A stretch of DNA of 61,978 nt from Prevotella sp. CAG:732 (lineage in GTDB: Bacteria > Bacteroidota > Bacteroidia > Bacteroidales > Bacteroidaceae). Below are positions 40,663-49,760 of this stretch, in pieces. The translations under genes and the position numbers were made by a program. The stretch lies in assembly GCA_000436035.1 (NCBI GenBank), contig FR893277.1:1-61978 (forward strand), read 5' to 3'. The first letter of the stretch is position 1. Every line of letters starts with the position of its first letter. The notes under the pieces were generated by a model that was not told the origin of the DNA, searched no databases, and worked only from the letters and a program-made list of their open reading frames with translations.

Positions 40663-42447
40663 CTATTGGATGTTCAGCATGAATGGGAGTGTAGCTTGAA
40701 CGGGTTCCTTCTCCTTCATGTTGCGAATCGTCATAAATGGTTTGTAGAGGTCGCCTAAGGTAAGTCTCAACTGTTCGTCAAGATAGGAACCGCTAGTGCC
40801 TGATACTCTGTCAAGCAACTGGTCCATCCAATCGGCAGATGCTGGGTATTCTTGGGTACCATAGTCGGAAATCTTGGCTAGTTGCGCAGCCTTGGCTATG
40901 GCATCATTGAGATTGCCGAGACCATCTACGAGTTTGATGCTCTTGGCATCAGTACCCAACCAAACACGTCCTTGCGCTATTTGCTCTACTTGCTCGACAG
41001 GCAAATTCCTTCCATCGGCTACACGTTTGCGGAACAAGGCATAGCCACGGTTCACATTGGCTTGGAGTATGCCGATTTCCTCTGGGGTCCAATGGCGAGT
41101 AGAACCAGCAGTACCGTATGAACTATGACGGTTGGTCTTCACTTCGTCATACTTGAAACCGAGTTTCTGTGTCATCAAGTCGCTCCAGTCTGGCAATGCA
41201 CCGAAGATTCCGATGCTGCCAGTGAGGGTGGTAGGTTGAGCCATCACATATCTGGCTCCCATACTCATATAGTATGCGCCCGAAGCTGTCATTCCTCCCA
41301 TGGATACGACGACAGGTTTCTTCTTATTGAGCATGCTGACGGCTCTCCATAGCTGTTCGGAAGCATACGCCTCGCCGCCACCGGAGTTGATGCGGAGTAC
41401 AACAGCCTTGATGTTGTCGTCGTCTCCAAGTTCTTGTAAGTCCTTGATAACTTGTTTGCTCACAATCTCTTGCCCGCTTCCATATAGGCTGGAAGATGCA
41501 GCGCTCACGATGTTGCCTTGGCAATAGTAAACGGCAATCTGGTCGCCCAAGGCATTGCCGTCCTCGACAGCTGCATTCACGTCGTCCATGCTTGCTTGGT
41601 GAATCTTCTCATCGCTTTTCAAGCCTAGCTGTTTCTTTACGACGTCTCTGATTTCGTCATAATAGCAGAAACCATCCACCAGTTTGCGTGACTTCAACAG
41701 TTGGGAATCCTCGAAAGCCATAATGCCATCAGCATAATGATTGAGTGAGTCCTTGTTGATGTTGCGAGATGCAGAAACTTCAGTGAGAATCTGTTGCCAT
41801 AATCCATTGATGTATCGAGAAACTTGTTCGCGATTGGCATCGCTCATCTTGTCTTCAGTGTACATTTCTGTGAAACTCTTGTATTTGCCCACCTTGACCA
41901 CTGTGAAATGGACACCAAACTTAGCTGCCACATCTTTAATATATTGAGTTTGCGATGCAATGCCATGCCAGTCGATGTTGCCTTCAGGGTTCACATATAC
42001 CTTGTTGGCTACCGAAGACAGGTAGTAGCCACCTTGTGAGAAGTTGTCGCCGTATGCGATAATCCACTTGCCGCTCTTCTTGAAATCGGCGAGGGCACCT
42101 CTGATTTCCTGTAGAGTGGCATAGTCGGTTTGTAGGATACCCGTCTCTAGATAGATGCCTTTGACCTTGTCTTCCTTTTTAGCTTTATGGATAGCGGAAA
42201 GTATCTTGTTCATGCCCAGTTGATTGAACTGGTTGCCAGTGATTTCACCCAGCCAGTCTTCTTCCGCCTTGTCTGAAATCTCACCTTGGAGTTTCAGTAC
42301 CATGACAGAATTATCCAGCAGCGATGGGGTTCCGCTGCTTGATGCAACCATGCCGAAGAGGCAGATGAAGCCAAAGATAATCATGATGACTCCAAAGGCA
42401 AATATGCCGACAATGGTGGCGGCTACAGATTTAAAGAACTGTTCCAT
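40663..42447 (-). CDS. sppA: Signal peptide peptidase SppA, 67K type
   Basis: A 594-residue membrane-anchored serine protease with tandem SppA domains. A single N-terminal transmembrane segment (about 10-40, IVGIFAFGVIMIIFGFICLF) is followed by the first domain with the general-base Lys in VVKVGKYKSFTEMYTED near 202, and the second domain with the nucleophile Ser in SMGGMTASGAYYMSMGA near 388 and the conserved TTLTGSIGIFG near 412. It degrades leftover signal peptides in the inner membrane. It heads the run with lpxK, the phosphorylase and thiL. Confidence 0.94.
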   Translation of the reverse strand: MEQFFKSVAATIVGIFAFGVIMIIFGFICLFGMVASSSGTPSLLDNSVMVLKLQGEISDKAEEDWLGEITGNQFNQLGMNKILSAIHKAKKEDKVKGIYLETGILQTDYATLQEIRGALADFKKSGKWIIAYGDNFSQGGYYLSSVANKVYVNPEGNIDWHGIASQTQYIKDVAAKFGVHFTVVKVGKYKSFTEMYTEDKMSDANREQVSRYINGLWQQILTEVSASRNINKDSLNHYADGIMAFEDSQLLKSRKLVDGFCYYDEIRDVVKKQLGLKSDEKIHQASMDDVNAAVEDGNALGDQIAVYYCQGNIVSAASSSLYGSGQEIVSKQVIKDLQELGDDDNIKAVVLRINSGGGEAYASEQLWRAVSMLNKKKPVVVSMGGMTASGAYYMSMGARYVMAQPTTLTGSIGIFGALPDWSDLMTQKLGFKYDEVKTNRHSSYGTAGSTRHWTPEEIGILQANVNRGYALFRKRVADGRNLPVEQVEQIAQGRVWLGTDAKSIKLVDGLGNLNDAIAKAAQLAKISDYGTQEYPASADWMDQLLDRVSGTSGSYLDEQLRLTLGDLYKPFMTIRNMKEKEPVQATLPFMLNIQ

Positions 42448-42484
42448 GATACGTCAATATTACGTTATTTATTAGAATCTTCTG

Positions 42485-42492
42485 CAAAAATA
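42485..42492 (-). promoter_or_regulatory. sppA promoter -7 box
   Basis: On the minus strand TATTTTTG (42492-42485) followed by CAGAAG, 38 bp before the sppA start. Confidence 0.6.
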
Positions 42493-42556
42493 GTAAAAAA
42501 GAAACAAATACCCAAGTTATTTGTACAAAATCACAAAAAAATGATGAAAATATAAC

Positions 42557-42586
42557 TTTGACTTAACAGAAAATTGATTATCTTTG
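42557..42586 (+). promoter_or_regulatory. uxuA promoter
   Basis: TTTG (42557-42560), 18 bp, TATCTTTG (42579-42586), 33 bp before the uxuA start. Confidence 0.7.
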
Positions 42587-42619
42587 CACACAGATAAAAA
42601 CTAATAATTAAAATAAATT

Positions 42620-43840
42620 ATGGAAAGAACTTGGAGATGGTTTGGTAAGAATGATAAGATTACCTTGGCCATGTTGAAAGAAATTGGTGTGGAGGGCATC
42701 GTAACAGCCCTTCATGATGTACCTAATGGTGAAGTGTGGACTCGTGAGAAAATCCGTGACCTCCGTGAATACATTGAGAGCTACGGCATGAGATGGAGCG
42801 TGGTGGAATCGCTCCCTGTTGTCGAGAGCATCAAGTATGCTGGTCCTGATCGTGATGAGCAGATCGAACGTTACAAGGAGAGCTTGCGCAACTTGTCGGC
42901 TGAGGGTATTCATACCATCTGCTACAACTTCATGCCTGTGCTCGACTGGGCTCGTACCGACTTGAATCACCCAAATCCGAATGGCTCTACCAACTTGTAC
43001 TTCTCTTTCCCTCAGTTCGCTTACTTCGATATCCATATCTTGAAGCGTGAGGGTGCCGAGGCAGATTGGGCTGCGAAAGGCAAGGAGATGGGACGTGATA
43101 TATTAAAGGAGGTGGCAGAGCTGAAGGAGAAGATGACTCCAGAGGATGACCACAACTTGGTAGATACCATCATCGTGAAGACCCAGGGCTTCGTGAATGG
43201 TAACATCAAGGAGGGTGATGAGCGCCCTGTGGAACTCTTCCGTCAGTTGCTCTCTTTATATAAAGGTATCACCAAGGAGCAATTGCGTGAGAATATGCGC
43301 TACTTCCTCGATGCCATCATGCCAACTTGTGAGGAGTGCGATATGTATATGTGTGTTCACCCTGACGATCCTCCATTCCCAATCTTGGGCTTGCCACGCA
43401 TCGTGACTTGCGACGAGGACATCAAGTGGTTCTTGAATGCTGTCAACAATAAGCACAATGGCTTGACCTTCTGTGCCGGCAGTCTTTCAGCAGGTGCCCA
43501 CAACAATGTGGTGGAACTTGCCAAGAAGTATGCCGACCGCACTTGGTTCGTTCACTTGCGTTCTTGCCACATCTTCCCTAATGGTGACTTCACGGAGGCT
43601 AGTCACCTGGGTGGTCGTGCCGACTTGATAGAGCTGGCTCGCATCTTCGAGAAGACCAACCCTAACTTGCCAATGCGTGTCGATCATGGTATGTGTATGT
43701 TGGGCGACGAGAATCGTGGCTACAATGCTGGCTATAGCTTCTTGGGCCGTGCCTTTGCTATGGGACAGGTACAGGGCATCCTCGCTACCGTCGATCGTGA
43801 ATTGGGTATCGAATATCATCAGCCAGGTTTCTTCGACTAA
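42620..43840 (+). CDS. uxuA: Mannonate dehydratase
   Basis: A 406-residue TIM-barrel enzyme of the UxuA family: MERTWRWFGKNDKITLAML at the start, GVEGIVTALHDVPNGEVW near residue 26, HTICYNFMPVLDWARTDLNH near 98, MYMCVHPDDPPFPILGLPRI near 240, TFCAGSLSAG near 285 and VHLRSCHIFPNGDFTEASH near 310. It converts D-mannonate to 2-keto-3-deoxygluconate in the catabolism of glucuronate from pectin, xylan or arabinogalactan, which fits the GH105 and GH154-like enzymes. No other uronate pathway genes are next to it. The hairpin at 43865-43898 separates it from the esterase gene. Confidence 0.95.
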   Translation: MERTWRWFGKNDKITLAMLKEIGVEGIVTALHDVPNGEVWTREKIRDLREYIESYGMRWSVVESLPVVESIKYAGPDRDEQIERYKESLRNLSAEGIHTICYNFMPVLDWARTDLNHPNPNGSTNLYFSFPQFAYFDIHILKREGAEADWAAKGKEMGRDILKEVAELKEKMTPEDDHNLVDTIIVKTQGFVNGNIKEGDERPVELFRQLLSLYKGITKEQLRENMRYFLDAIMPTCEECDMYMCVHPDDPPFPILGLPRIVTCDEDIKWFLNAVNNKHNGLTFCAGSLSAGAHNNVVELAKKYADRTWFVHLRSCHIFPNGDFTEASHLGGRADLIELARIFEKTNPNLPMRVDHGMCMLGDENRGYNAGYSFLGRAFAMGQVQGILATVDRELGIEYHQPGFFD

Positions 43841-43864
43841 GTTGACCCCTATTATATAATAATG

Positions 43865-43898
43865 TATTGCAGAGCTAGGTGAAAGTGGCTCTGCAATA
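43865..43898 (+). terminator. Hairpin after uxuA, weak terminator or attenuator
   Basis: TATTGCAGAGC (43865-43875) pairs perfectly with GCTCTGCAATA (43888-43898). There is no strong T run, so readthrough into the esterase gene is possible. Confidence 0.5.
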
Positions 43899-43935
43899 TG
43901 CTATTTCAAATTATCAATCTGTCAAACTAACTGAA

Positions 43936-45414
43936 ATGAAAAAGAAAATATTAGTGATGTCTTTGATGGCATGTGCTTTCGTGAGTTGTATGTCTGCTCA
44001 ATCGACAGCACGCAAGTTTATCGTCAAGAATAGTGCGGATGGGCAGAGTGAAATCACCTGTTATTTGCCACAGAACCCAACGGGTCGTGCCGTCTTGGAT
44101 TGTCCAGGAGGTGGATATGGGCATTTGGCCATGAATCACGAGGGATATGATTGGGCGGAATACTTCAACAAGCAAGGTATCGCCTTCTTCATCTTGAAAT
44201 ATCGTATGCCACATGGTGAATATACCATTCCTATCCAGGATGCTTATCATGCGATGAGAACCTTGAGAGACAGTGCGCAAGTATGGAGCCTCAACAAGGA
44301 GAACATCGGTATCATGGGCTTCTCGGCTGGTGGTCACTTGGCTTCTTCTGTCAGCACCCATGCCGACTATGACGCTCGCCCTAACTTCTCCATTCTCTTC
44401 TATCCGGTTATCTCTATGAATCCTAGAACTGGACATGGTGGTTCCAGTATCAACCTCTTGGGACGTGAGGGTGTCAAGAACCAGAAGTTGGTGGATGAGT
44501 GGTCTAATGAGAAGCAAGTGCGTGGTCACTTGACTCCTCCTGCCATCTTGATGATGTCAAACGACGACAATGCTGTGCCTCCTGTTACTAATGGTGTGGC
44601 TTATTATACGGCGATGCACAAGGCTGGCAATAACTGTGAGTTGCATGTTTATCCTTCAGGTGGTCATGGCTGGGGCTTCCGTGATGCTCAGCATGGCTTT
44701 GCTCACCATGAGCAGATGGTGGATGACTTGACGGCATGGCTTCGTAGTTTGCCAAAACCTAATCCAAACGCCATCCGAGTAGCTTGTATCGGCAACTCCA
44801 TCACCGATGGATTTGGTATCATGAATGCTGAGGCGAAGGGCTATCCTGCTCAGTTGCAAAAGAAGTTGGGCAAAGGCTACGAGGTGAAAAACTTCGGTGT
44901 GTCTGCTCGTACGATGATGAACAAGGGCGACCTTCCTTATATGAGGGAGTTGGCTTGGAAGGATGCACAGGCATTCCAACCAAACGTTGTTGTCATCAAG
45001 TTGGGCACCAATGATTCCAAGACCCATAATTGGGCGAAGGGTGCTGAGGAATATCAGCAGAGTATGCAAGCGATGATTGATACATTGAAGGCGTTGCCAA
45101 GCAAACCTAAGATTTATCTCTGTTCCCCAATCCCTGCCTTCAAGGGAAGTTGGACAATCAACGACAGTGTCATCGTGAATGGTGAGATGCCTATTATCCA
45201 AAAGCTCGTCAAGAAGAACAAGTGCGGTTTCATCGACCTCCACACCTTATATATATATAAGGACATGATGTTGGGCGATGGCATCCATCCAAATGCCAAG
45301 GGAGCTGAGAAATTGGCTGGCATCGTCTATGAGACCTTGAAAGCAGATGAGGCTCAAAATAAGGCAGCTATCGAAAAAGCATCCAAGGCAAAGTCTTCCA
45401 AAGGGAAGAAGTAA
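43936..45414 (+). CDS. Secreted two-domain esterase: alpha/beta hydrolase plus SGNH hydrolase
   Basis: I start at the ATG at 43936, which gives a signal peptide (MKKKILVMSLMACAFVSCMS, possibly lipoprotein-like); an upstream ATG at 43879 adds a non-signal leader. Residues about 25-275 are an alpha/beta hydrolase of the acetyl-xylan-esterase type: LDCPGGGYGHLAMNHEG (oxyanion), the nucleophile Ser in IGIMGFSAGGHLASS, and a His in VYPSGGHGWGF. Residues about 280-475 are an SGNH/GDSL hydrolase with CIGNSITDGFG, VIKLGTNDSKTH and DGIHPNAKGA carrying the Asp and His. The Lys/Ser tail is low complexity. Two deacylase domains in one chain suggest removal of acetyl groups from pectin or xylan; this is inference. 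Confidence 0.88.
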   Translation: MKKKILVMSLMACAFVSCMSAQSTARKFIVKNSADGQSEITCYLPQNPTGRAVLDCPGGGYGHLAMNHEGYDWAEYFNKQGIAFFILKYRMPHGEYTIPIQDAYHAMRTLRDSAQVWSLNKENIGIMGFSAGGHLASSVSTHADYDARPNFSILFYPVISMNPRTGHGGSSINLLGREGVKNQKLVDEWSNEKQVRGHLTPPAILMMSNDDNAVPPVTNGVAYYTAMHKAGNNCELHVYPSGGHGWGFRDAQHGFAHHEQMVDDLTAWLRSLPKPNPNAIRVACIGNSITDGFGIMNAEAKGYPAQLQKKLGKGYEVKNFGVSARTMMNKGDLPYMRELAWKDAQAFQPNVVVIKLGTNDSKTHNWAKGAEEYQQSMQAMIDTLKALPSKPKIYLCSPIPAFKGSWTINDSVIVNGEMPIIQKLVKKNKCGFIDLHTLYIYKDMMLGDGIHPNAKGAEKLAGIVYETLKADEAQNKAAIEKASKAKSSKGKK

Positions 45415-45457
45415 TGCCGCAGAAAGGTGGAAATTGACAAAATTGTCAGTCTATGTA

Positions 45458-45497
45458 CGTGCCAAAGTGTCAGTAATGACGCTTTGGCACGTTTTTC
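45458..45497 (+). terminator. Terminator of the esterase gene
   Basis: CGTGCCAAAG (45458-45467) pairs with CTTTGGCACG (45482-45491); the inner part TGTCA/TGACG extends the stem around a GTAA tetraloop. Five T residues follow. Confidence 0.85.
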
Positions 45498-45583
45498 GTA
45501 TAGGGCGTGGGTGTCGAGCGGATGCCATTGAGTATTAAAAGCACGACTTAAACATAAGTAATAACAATTAAAAACATAGAATC

Positions 45584-45856
45584 ATGAACATTAAACCATT
45601 AGCAGACAGAGTGCTGGTACTTCCTGCACCAGCTGAAGAGAAAGTAGGTGGAATCATTATCCCTGATACAGCAAAGGAGAAACCACAGCGTGGTAAGGTC
45701 ATTGCTACAGGCAAGGGTACTAAGGATGAAGAGATGATTCTCAAGGAAGGTGATACCGTTCTTTACGGCAAGTATGCTGGTACAGAACTTGAGTTCGATG
45801 GCACCAAGTACATGATGATGCGTCAGAGCGATGTACTCGCAGTGGTAGAGGAGTAA
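45584..45856 (+). CDS. groS: Co-chaperonin GroES
   Basis: A 90-residue GroES, slightly shorter than the E. coli protein. It starts MNIKPLADRVLVLPAPAEEK, carries the mobile-loop region KVGGIIIPDTAKEKPQRG and ends in DVLAVVEE. It caps the GroEL cylinder in ATP-dependent folding. groL follows after an 81-bp AT-rich spacer. No CIRCE-type inverted repeat and no clear TAnnTTTG box are seen upstream, so its control cannot be read from the sequence. Confidence 0.97.
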   Translation: MNIKPLADRVLVLPAPAEEKVGGIIIPDTAKEKPQRGKVIATGKGTKDEEMILKEGDTVLYGKYAGTELEFDGTKYMMMRQSDVLAVVEE

Positions 45857-45937
45857 TGTATAAATGATAAATATTAAATCATAAATTATACGTTACATTA
45901 TATACATTATTATTTATAATTTATAAATTGAATTATT

Positions 45938-47566
45938 ATGGCTAAAGATATTAAATACAATATGGATGCTCGCGACCTCTTGAAGAAGGGTGTCGATCAG
46001 TTGGCTAACGCAGTGAAGGTAACTCTCGGTCCTAAGGGCCGCAACGTGGTAATCGAAAAGAAGTTTGGTGCTCCTCAGATTACGAAGGATGGTGTTACCG
46101 TAGCTAAGGAAGTAGAGTTGGAGAATAAGTTCGAGAACACCGGTGCTCAACTCGTTAAGAGTGTAGCTAGCAAGACTGGTGATGACGCTGGTGATGGTAC
46201 AACTACTGCTACTATCTTGACTCAGGCTATCGTAACTGAGGGTTTGAAGAACGTTACCGCTGGTGCCAATCCTATGGATTTGAAGCGTGGTATCGACAAG
46301 GCTGTTGCTGCTGTTGTTGAGTTCATCAAGGCTCATGCAGAGCAGGTGGATGACAACTACGATAAGATAGAACAGGTTGCTACTGTTTCTGCTAACAACG
46401 ATGCAGAGATCGGTAAACTTTTGGCTGACGCTATGCGCAAGGTATCTAAGGATGGTGTCATCACTATCGAGGAGAGCAAGAGCCGTGACACTAACATCGG
46501 TGTTGTAGAGGGTATGCAGTTCGACCGTGGTTACTTGAGCGGTTACTTCATGACTGACGCTGACAAGATGGAGTGCGTAATGGACAATCCATACATCCTC
46601 CTTTATGATAAGAAGATTTCTAACCTCAAGGAGTTCTTGCCAATTCTTCAGCCTGCTGCTGAGAGCGGTCGCCCATTGTTGGTTATCGCAGAGGATGTTG
46701 ACTCTGAGGCTTTGACTACATTGGTTGTCAACCGTTTGCGTGGTGGCTTGAAGATTTGTGCTGTCAAGGCTCCTGGCTTCGGCGATCGTCGCAAGGCTAT
46801 GTTGGAGGACATCGCTGTATTGACTGGCGGTGTTGTTATCTCTGAGGAGAAGGGCTTGAAGTTGGAGCAGGCTACATTGGATATGCTGGGTTCTGCTGAC
46901 AAGGTAACCGTAACCAAGGACAACACTACTGTCGTGAATGGTCATGGCGAGAAGGCTAACATCCAGGATCGTGTTGCTCAGATCAAGAACGAGATTGAGA
47001 ACACCAAGTCTTCTTATGACAAGGAGAAACTTCAGGAGCGTTTGGCTAAGCTCGCTGGTGGTGTAGCTGTTCTCTATGTAGGTGCCAACTCTGAGGTTGA
47101 GATGAAGGAGAAGAAGGATCGCGTTGACGATGCTCTTTGCGCTACTCGTGCAGCTATCGAGGAAGGTATCGTAGCTGGTGGTGGTACAACTTACATCCGT
47201 GCTCTTGAGGCTTTGAAGGACTTGAAGGGTGACAATGCAGATGAGACCACTGGTATCCGTATCGTAGAGCGTGCCATCGAGGAGCCTCTCCGTCAGATTG
47301 TTGCCAACGCCGGTGGCGAGGGCAGTGTCGTAGTCAACAAGGTTCGTGAAGGTGAAGGTGACTTTGGTTACAATGCTCGCAAGGACGTTTACGAGGATAT
47401 GCGTCAGGCAGGTATCGTTGATCCAGCCAAGGTTGAGCGTGTCGCATTGGAGAACGCTGCTTCTATCGCAGGCTTGTTCTTGACAACAGAGTGCGTATTG
47501 GTTGACAAACCAGAGCCAGCTCCAGCTGCTCCAGCAGCAGCTCCAGGCATGGGTGGCATGATGTAA
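45938..47566 (+). CDS. groL: Chaperonin GroEL
   Basis: A 542-residue group I chaperonin, full length. Signatures are KVTLGPKGRNVVIEKKFGAP near residue 28, GDDAGDGTTTATILTQAIV near 84 (ATP site), LEQATLDMLGSADKV near 308, and AAIEEGIVAGGGTTYIRALE near 403. The C-terminal Gly-Met tail (APGMGGMM) is present. Codon use is strongly biased, as in a highly expressed gene. A strong terminator follows 68 bp downstream. Confidence 0.98.
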   Translation: MAKDIKYNMDARDLLKKGVDQLANAVKVTLGPKGRNVVIEKKFGAPQITKDGVTVAKEVELENKFENTGAQLVKSVASKTGDDAGDGTTTATILTQAIVTEGLKNVTAGANPMDLKRGIDKAVAAVVEFIKAHAEQVDDNYDKIEQVATVSANNDAEIGKLLADAMRKVSKDGVITIEESKSRDTNIGVVEGMQFDRGYLSGYFMTDADKMECVMDNPYILLYDKKISNLKEFLPILQPAAESGRPLLVIAEDVDSEALTTLVVNRLRGGLKICAVKAPGFGDRRKAMLEDIAVLTGGVVISEEKGLKLEQATLDMLGSADKVTVTKDNTTVVNGHGEKANIQDRVAQIKNEIENTKSSYDKEKLQERLAKLAGGVAVLYVGANSEVEMKEKKDRVDDALCATRAAIEEGIVAGGGTTYIRALEALKDLKGDNADETTGIRIVERAIEEPLRQIVANAGGEGSVVVNKVREGEGDFGYNARKDVYEDMRQAGIVDPAKVERVALENAASIAGLFLTTECVLVDKPEPAPAAPAAAPGMGGMM

Positions 47567-47633
47567 TTTCAGATAGGAGAAAGCAAAATAAGCCATCTTA
47601 AACGATGGCAAATGCTAACTATAAATATCAAAA

Positions 47634-47673
47634 TGGGGATGATTCACAGCGAATTATCCCCAATTTTATTTTT
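47634..47673 (+). terminator. groSL terminator
   Basis: TGGGGATGATTC (47634-47645) pairs with GAATTATCCCCA (47651-47662) with one wobble, followed by a long T run from 47664. Confidence 0.85.
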
Positions 47674-47881
47674 TTTAGCACTCTTTATTGCAAATTTCCG
47701 CAAAATTGCTTTGTAGTTATTTGCTTTTTTTGTAATTTTGCAGCAGTTAAAAGAAGAATAGTATCGGTCACAGACCGACAAAGATATTTTTTTTGATTTG
47801 TTTTAGTAGATTAGTTTTTAAGTAGTTTGTTTTTTGGAAATCGGTTGTCGTGAGACATCCGATTTTTTTATGCCGTTTTAT

Positions 47882-47912
47882 TTTGTGTTTTCGAGATATT
47901 TGTGTAACTTTG
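47882..47912 (+). promoter_or_regulatory. Promoter immediately before a start codon
   Basis: TTTG (47882-47885), 19 bp, TAACTTTG (47905-47912). The ATG of the next gene is at 47918, only 6 bp after the box, so transcripts would begin at or beside the start codon. Confidence 0.65.
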
Positions 47913-47917
47913 TCCCC

Positions 47918-48133
47918 ATGAAAACGAATATTGATTGGAAAAAAGCGATTGTCTTCTTGATAGTTATCGGAGGACTGATCTATATTACAAAGGTGGAGCT
48001 GGGAATGACAAGCTTGAATTCTTTCTTGGCTACACTGGGTGTCTTGTTGCTTCTTTTTATCGGCGACCACTTCGCACAGGTCATCGATGAGAAAATCAAG
48101 GAGAAGCAAAGGGAAAAGAATAGAATCGATTAG
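47918..48133 (+). CDS. Small membrane protein, function unknown
   Basis: 71 residues from ATG 47918 (MKTNIDWKKAIVFLIVIGG). Two hydrophobic segments (about 10-24 and 35-52) are followed by a charged, amphipathic end (DEKIKEKQREKNRID). An upstream in-frame ATG at 47834 is rejected because the promoter lies between. It is 14 bp upstream of the kinase-RapZ gene and probably co-transcribed with it. I do not recognise the family. The message may be leaderless. Confidence 0.65.
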   Translation: MKTNIDWKKAIVFLIVIGGLIYITKVELGMTSLNSFLATLGVLLLLFIGDHFAQVIDEKIKEKQREKNRID

Positions 48134-48147
48134 CCTATATTGAGGAA

Positions 48148-49692
48148 ATGGAAAAGTTGATAGAACTTTATAAGAAATGGGCTGGCGAGGCTCCTGTGGA
48201 TGTCATCAAGTTGGCAGGCCAAGGCAGTAACCGCCAGTATTTTCGTATCATCCAGCAAGATGGGGGTACGGTCATCGGTGTGATAGGTACGAGCCGTGAC
48301 GAGGATCATGCCTTTATCTATCTTGCCAATCATTTTAATCTCAGACAGTTGCCTGTGCCTAAGGTGCTGGCAGTCAGTGATGATGAACTCTGTTATATCC
48401 AGACCGATCTGGGAGGTACTTCTCTCTTTGATGCCATCCGAGGTGGTCGAGAGGCGGGGGGAAGATACAACCAAAAGGAGAAGGATTTGTTGAAAAAGAC
48501 CATTCGAGAGTTGCCTAACATCCAGATTCGTGGCGCACGTGGATTGGAATGGGAGAATTGTTATCCACAGCCAGAGTTTGATGTGGATAGCGTACTTTTC
48601 GACCTCAATTATTTCAAGTATTGTTTTCTGAAACCTACCGACCTCGATTTCCATGAGTTGAAATTGGAGGCCAACTTCCGTCTTTTTGCCAAGGATTTGA
48701 CTTCCGAGAAGATGGATAGTTTCTTGTATCGTGACTTTCAGGCGCGCAACATAATGCTTGACGAAAATGGCAATCCGTACTTTATTGATTTCCAAGGTGG
48801 GCGTAAGGGACCTTTTTACTATGATTTGGCCTCTTTCCTCTGGCAGGCTTCCGCTCATTATTCCTTCAAACTTCGTCGTGAACTTGTTTGGGAATATTAT
48901 CAGTCGTTGAAGAATTATACGGAAGTGCCATCGGTTCGTCACTTCGTCAACCGCTTGAGTCTTTTCGTTTTGTTCCGTACCTTGCAAGTATTGGGAGCAT
49001 ACGGTTTCCGTGGTTACTTCGAGCGCAAGAAGCATTTTTTGGAGAGCATTCCGCCTGCCATCCAAAATCTTCGTGACCTCTTGAAGATGGGGGAGAAGGT
49101 TTTCCCTTATCCTTATATGATGGATATGTTGCGCCGTCTCACCGAGTTGCCACAGTTTGCTCGCATCGAGAGTGCGGCGGTCAATCGTTCCGATGGTTAT
49201 AAGACGACCGACAAGAATATCTATCTTTCGCATCCACAAGATGGACCAGCTACTTTCTCTAAGTATGATGGCAAGGGACCTTTGGTGGTACGAGTGTTCA
49301 GTTTCTCTTATAAGAAAGGCATTCCAGAGGATCCATCCGGCAATGGAGGAGGTTATGTCTTCGATTGTCGAAGCACCCACAACCCTGGCAGATATGAGCC
49401 ATATAAGAAGTTGACGGGATTGGACGAGCCTGTCATCCGTTTCTTGGAGGATGATGGAGAGATACTGAAGTTCTTGGATCATGTCTATGCGTTGGCAGAC
49501 CATCATGTAGGTCGTTATATCCAGCGAGGATTCACCTCCTTGCAGTTCTGTTTCGGTTGCACGGGCGGTCAGCATCGCAGTGTGTATTCTGCCCAGCATC
49601 TTGCGGAGCATATCCACGAGAAGTTTGGCATAGAAGTGCATATTTGCCATCGAGAGCAGAATATTTCCCAGGTTTTACCAGCAAAACAATAA
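48148..49692 (+). CDS. AmgK-like sugar kinase fused to a RapZ C-terminal domain
   Basis: A 514-residue cytoplasmic protein. Residues 1-325 are an aminoglycoside-phosphotransferase-fold kinase resembling AmgK: GQGSNRQYFRI near 24, the catalytic loop YRDFQARNIMLDENG near 194 and the metal-binding FIDFQGGRKGPFYYD near 212. Residues about 385-510 match the C-terminal domain of RapZ: VVRVFSFSYKKGIP, VFDCRSTHNPGRYEPYKKL, TGLDEPVIRFLE and CFGCTGGQHRSVYSAQHLAE. In Enterobacteria that domain binds glucosamine-6-phosphate and an sRNA. A MurU-like nucleotidyltransferase follows, so the pair may salvage cell-wall sugars (1-phosphorylation, then nucleotide transfer), possibly sensed through the RapZ part. 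Kinase substrate and sensing are inferred. Confidence 0.85.
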   Translation: MEKLIELYKKWAGEAPVDVIKLAGQGSNRQYFRIIQQDGGTVIGVIGTSRDEDHAFIYLANHFNLRQLPVPKVLAVSDDELCYIQTDLGGTSLFDAIRGGREAGGRYNQKEKDLLKKTIRELPNIQIRGARGLEWENCYPQPEFDVDSVLFDLNYFKYCFLKPTDLDFHELKLEANFRLFAKDLTSEKMDSFLYRDFQARNIMLDENGNPYFIDFQGGRKGPFYYDLASFLWQASAHYSFKLRRELVWEYYQSLKNYTEVPSVRHFVNRLSLFVLFRTLQVLGAYGFRGYFERKKHFLESIPPAIQNLRDLLKMGEKVFPYPYMMDMLRRLTELPQFARIESAAVNRSDGYKTTDKNIYLSHPQDGPATFSKYDGKGPLVVRVFSFSYKKGIPEDPSGNGGGYVFDCRSTHNPGRYEPYKKLTGLDEPVIRFLEDDGEILKFLDHVYALADHHVGRYIQRGFTSLQFCFGCTGGQHRSVYSAQHLAEHIHEKFGIEVHICHREQNISQVLPAKQ

Positions 49693-49707
49693 TTATTTGC
49701 GTGCAAA

Positions 49708-49739
49708 TTTGGCTATCTTGCAAAAAGTTAGTAAATTTG
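49708..49739 (+). promoter_or_regulatory. Promoter of the nucleotidyltransferase gene
   Basis: TTTG (49708-49711), 20 bp, TAAATTTG (49732-49739), 21 bp before the start codon. It shows that the longer frame from 49557, which overlaps the kinase gene, is not used. Confidence 0.7.
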
Positions 49740-49760
49740 CACGCACATTCATATATAGAC

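Noticed and set aside
45498..45583. Heat-shock CIRCE-type inverted repeat before groS
   Set aside because: No TTAGCACTC-type repeat or other clear palindrome is present.
45914..47611. Long antisense reading frame (565 codons) opposite groL
   Set aside because: It is a mirror of the strongly biased groL codon use, has no family features and no promoter, and low-complexity Leu/Ser/Thr content.
49557..49760. Extended N terminus of the nucleotidyltransferase
   Set aside because: It overlaps the RapZ domain of the previous gene, and the promoter at 49708-49739 lies downstream of it.
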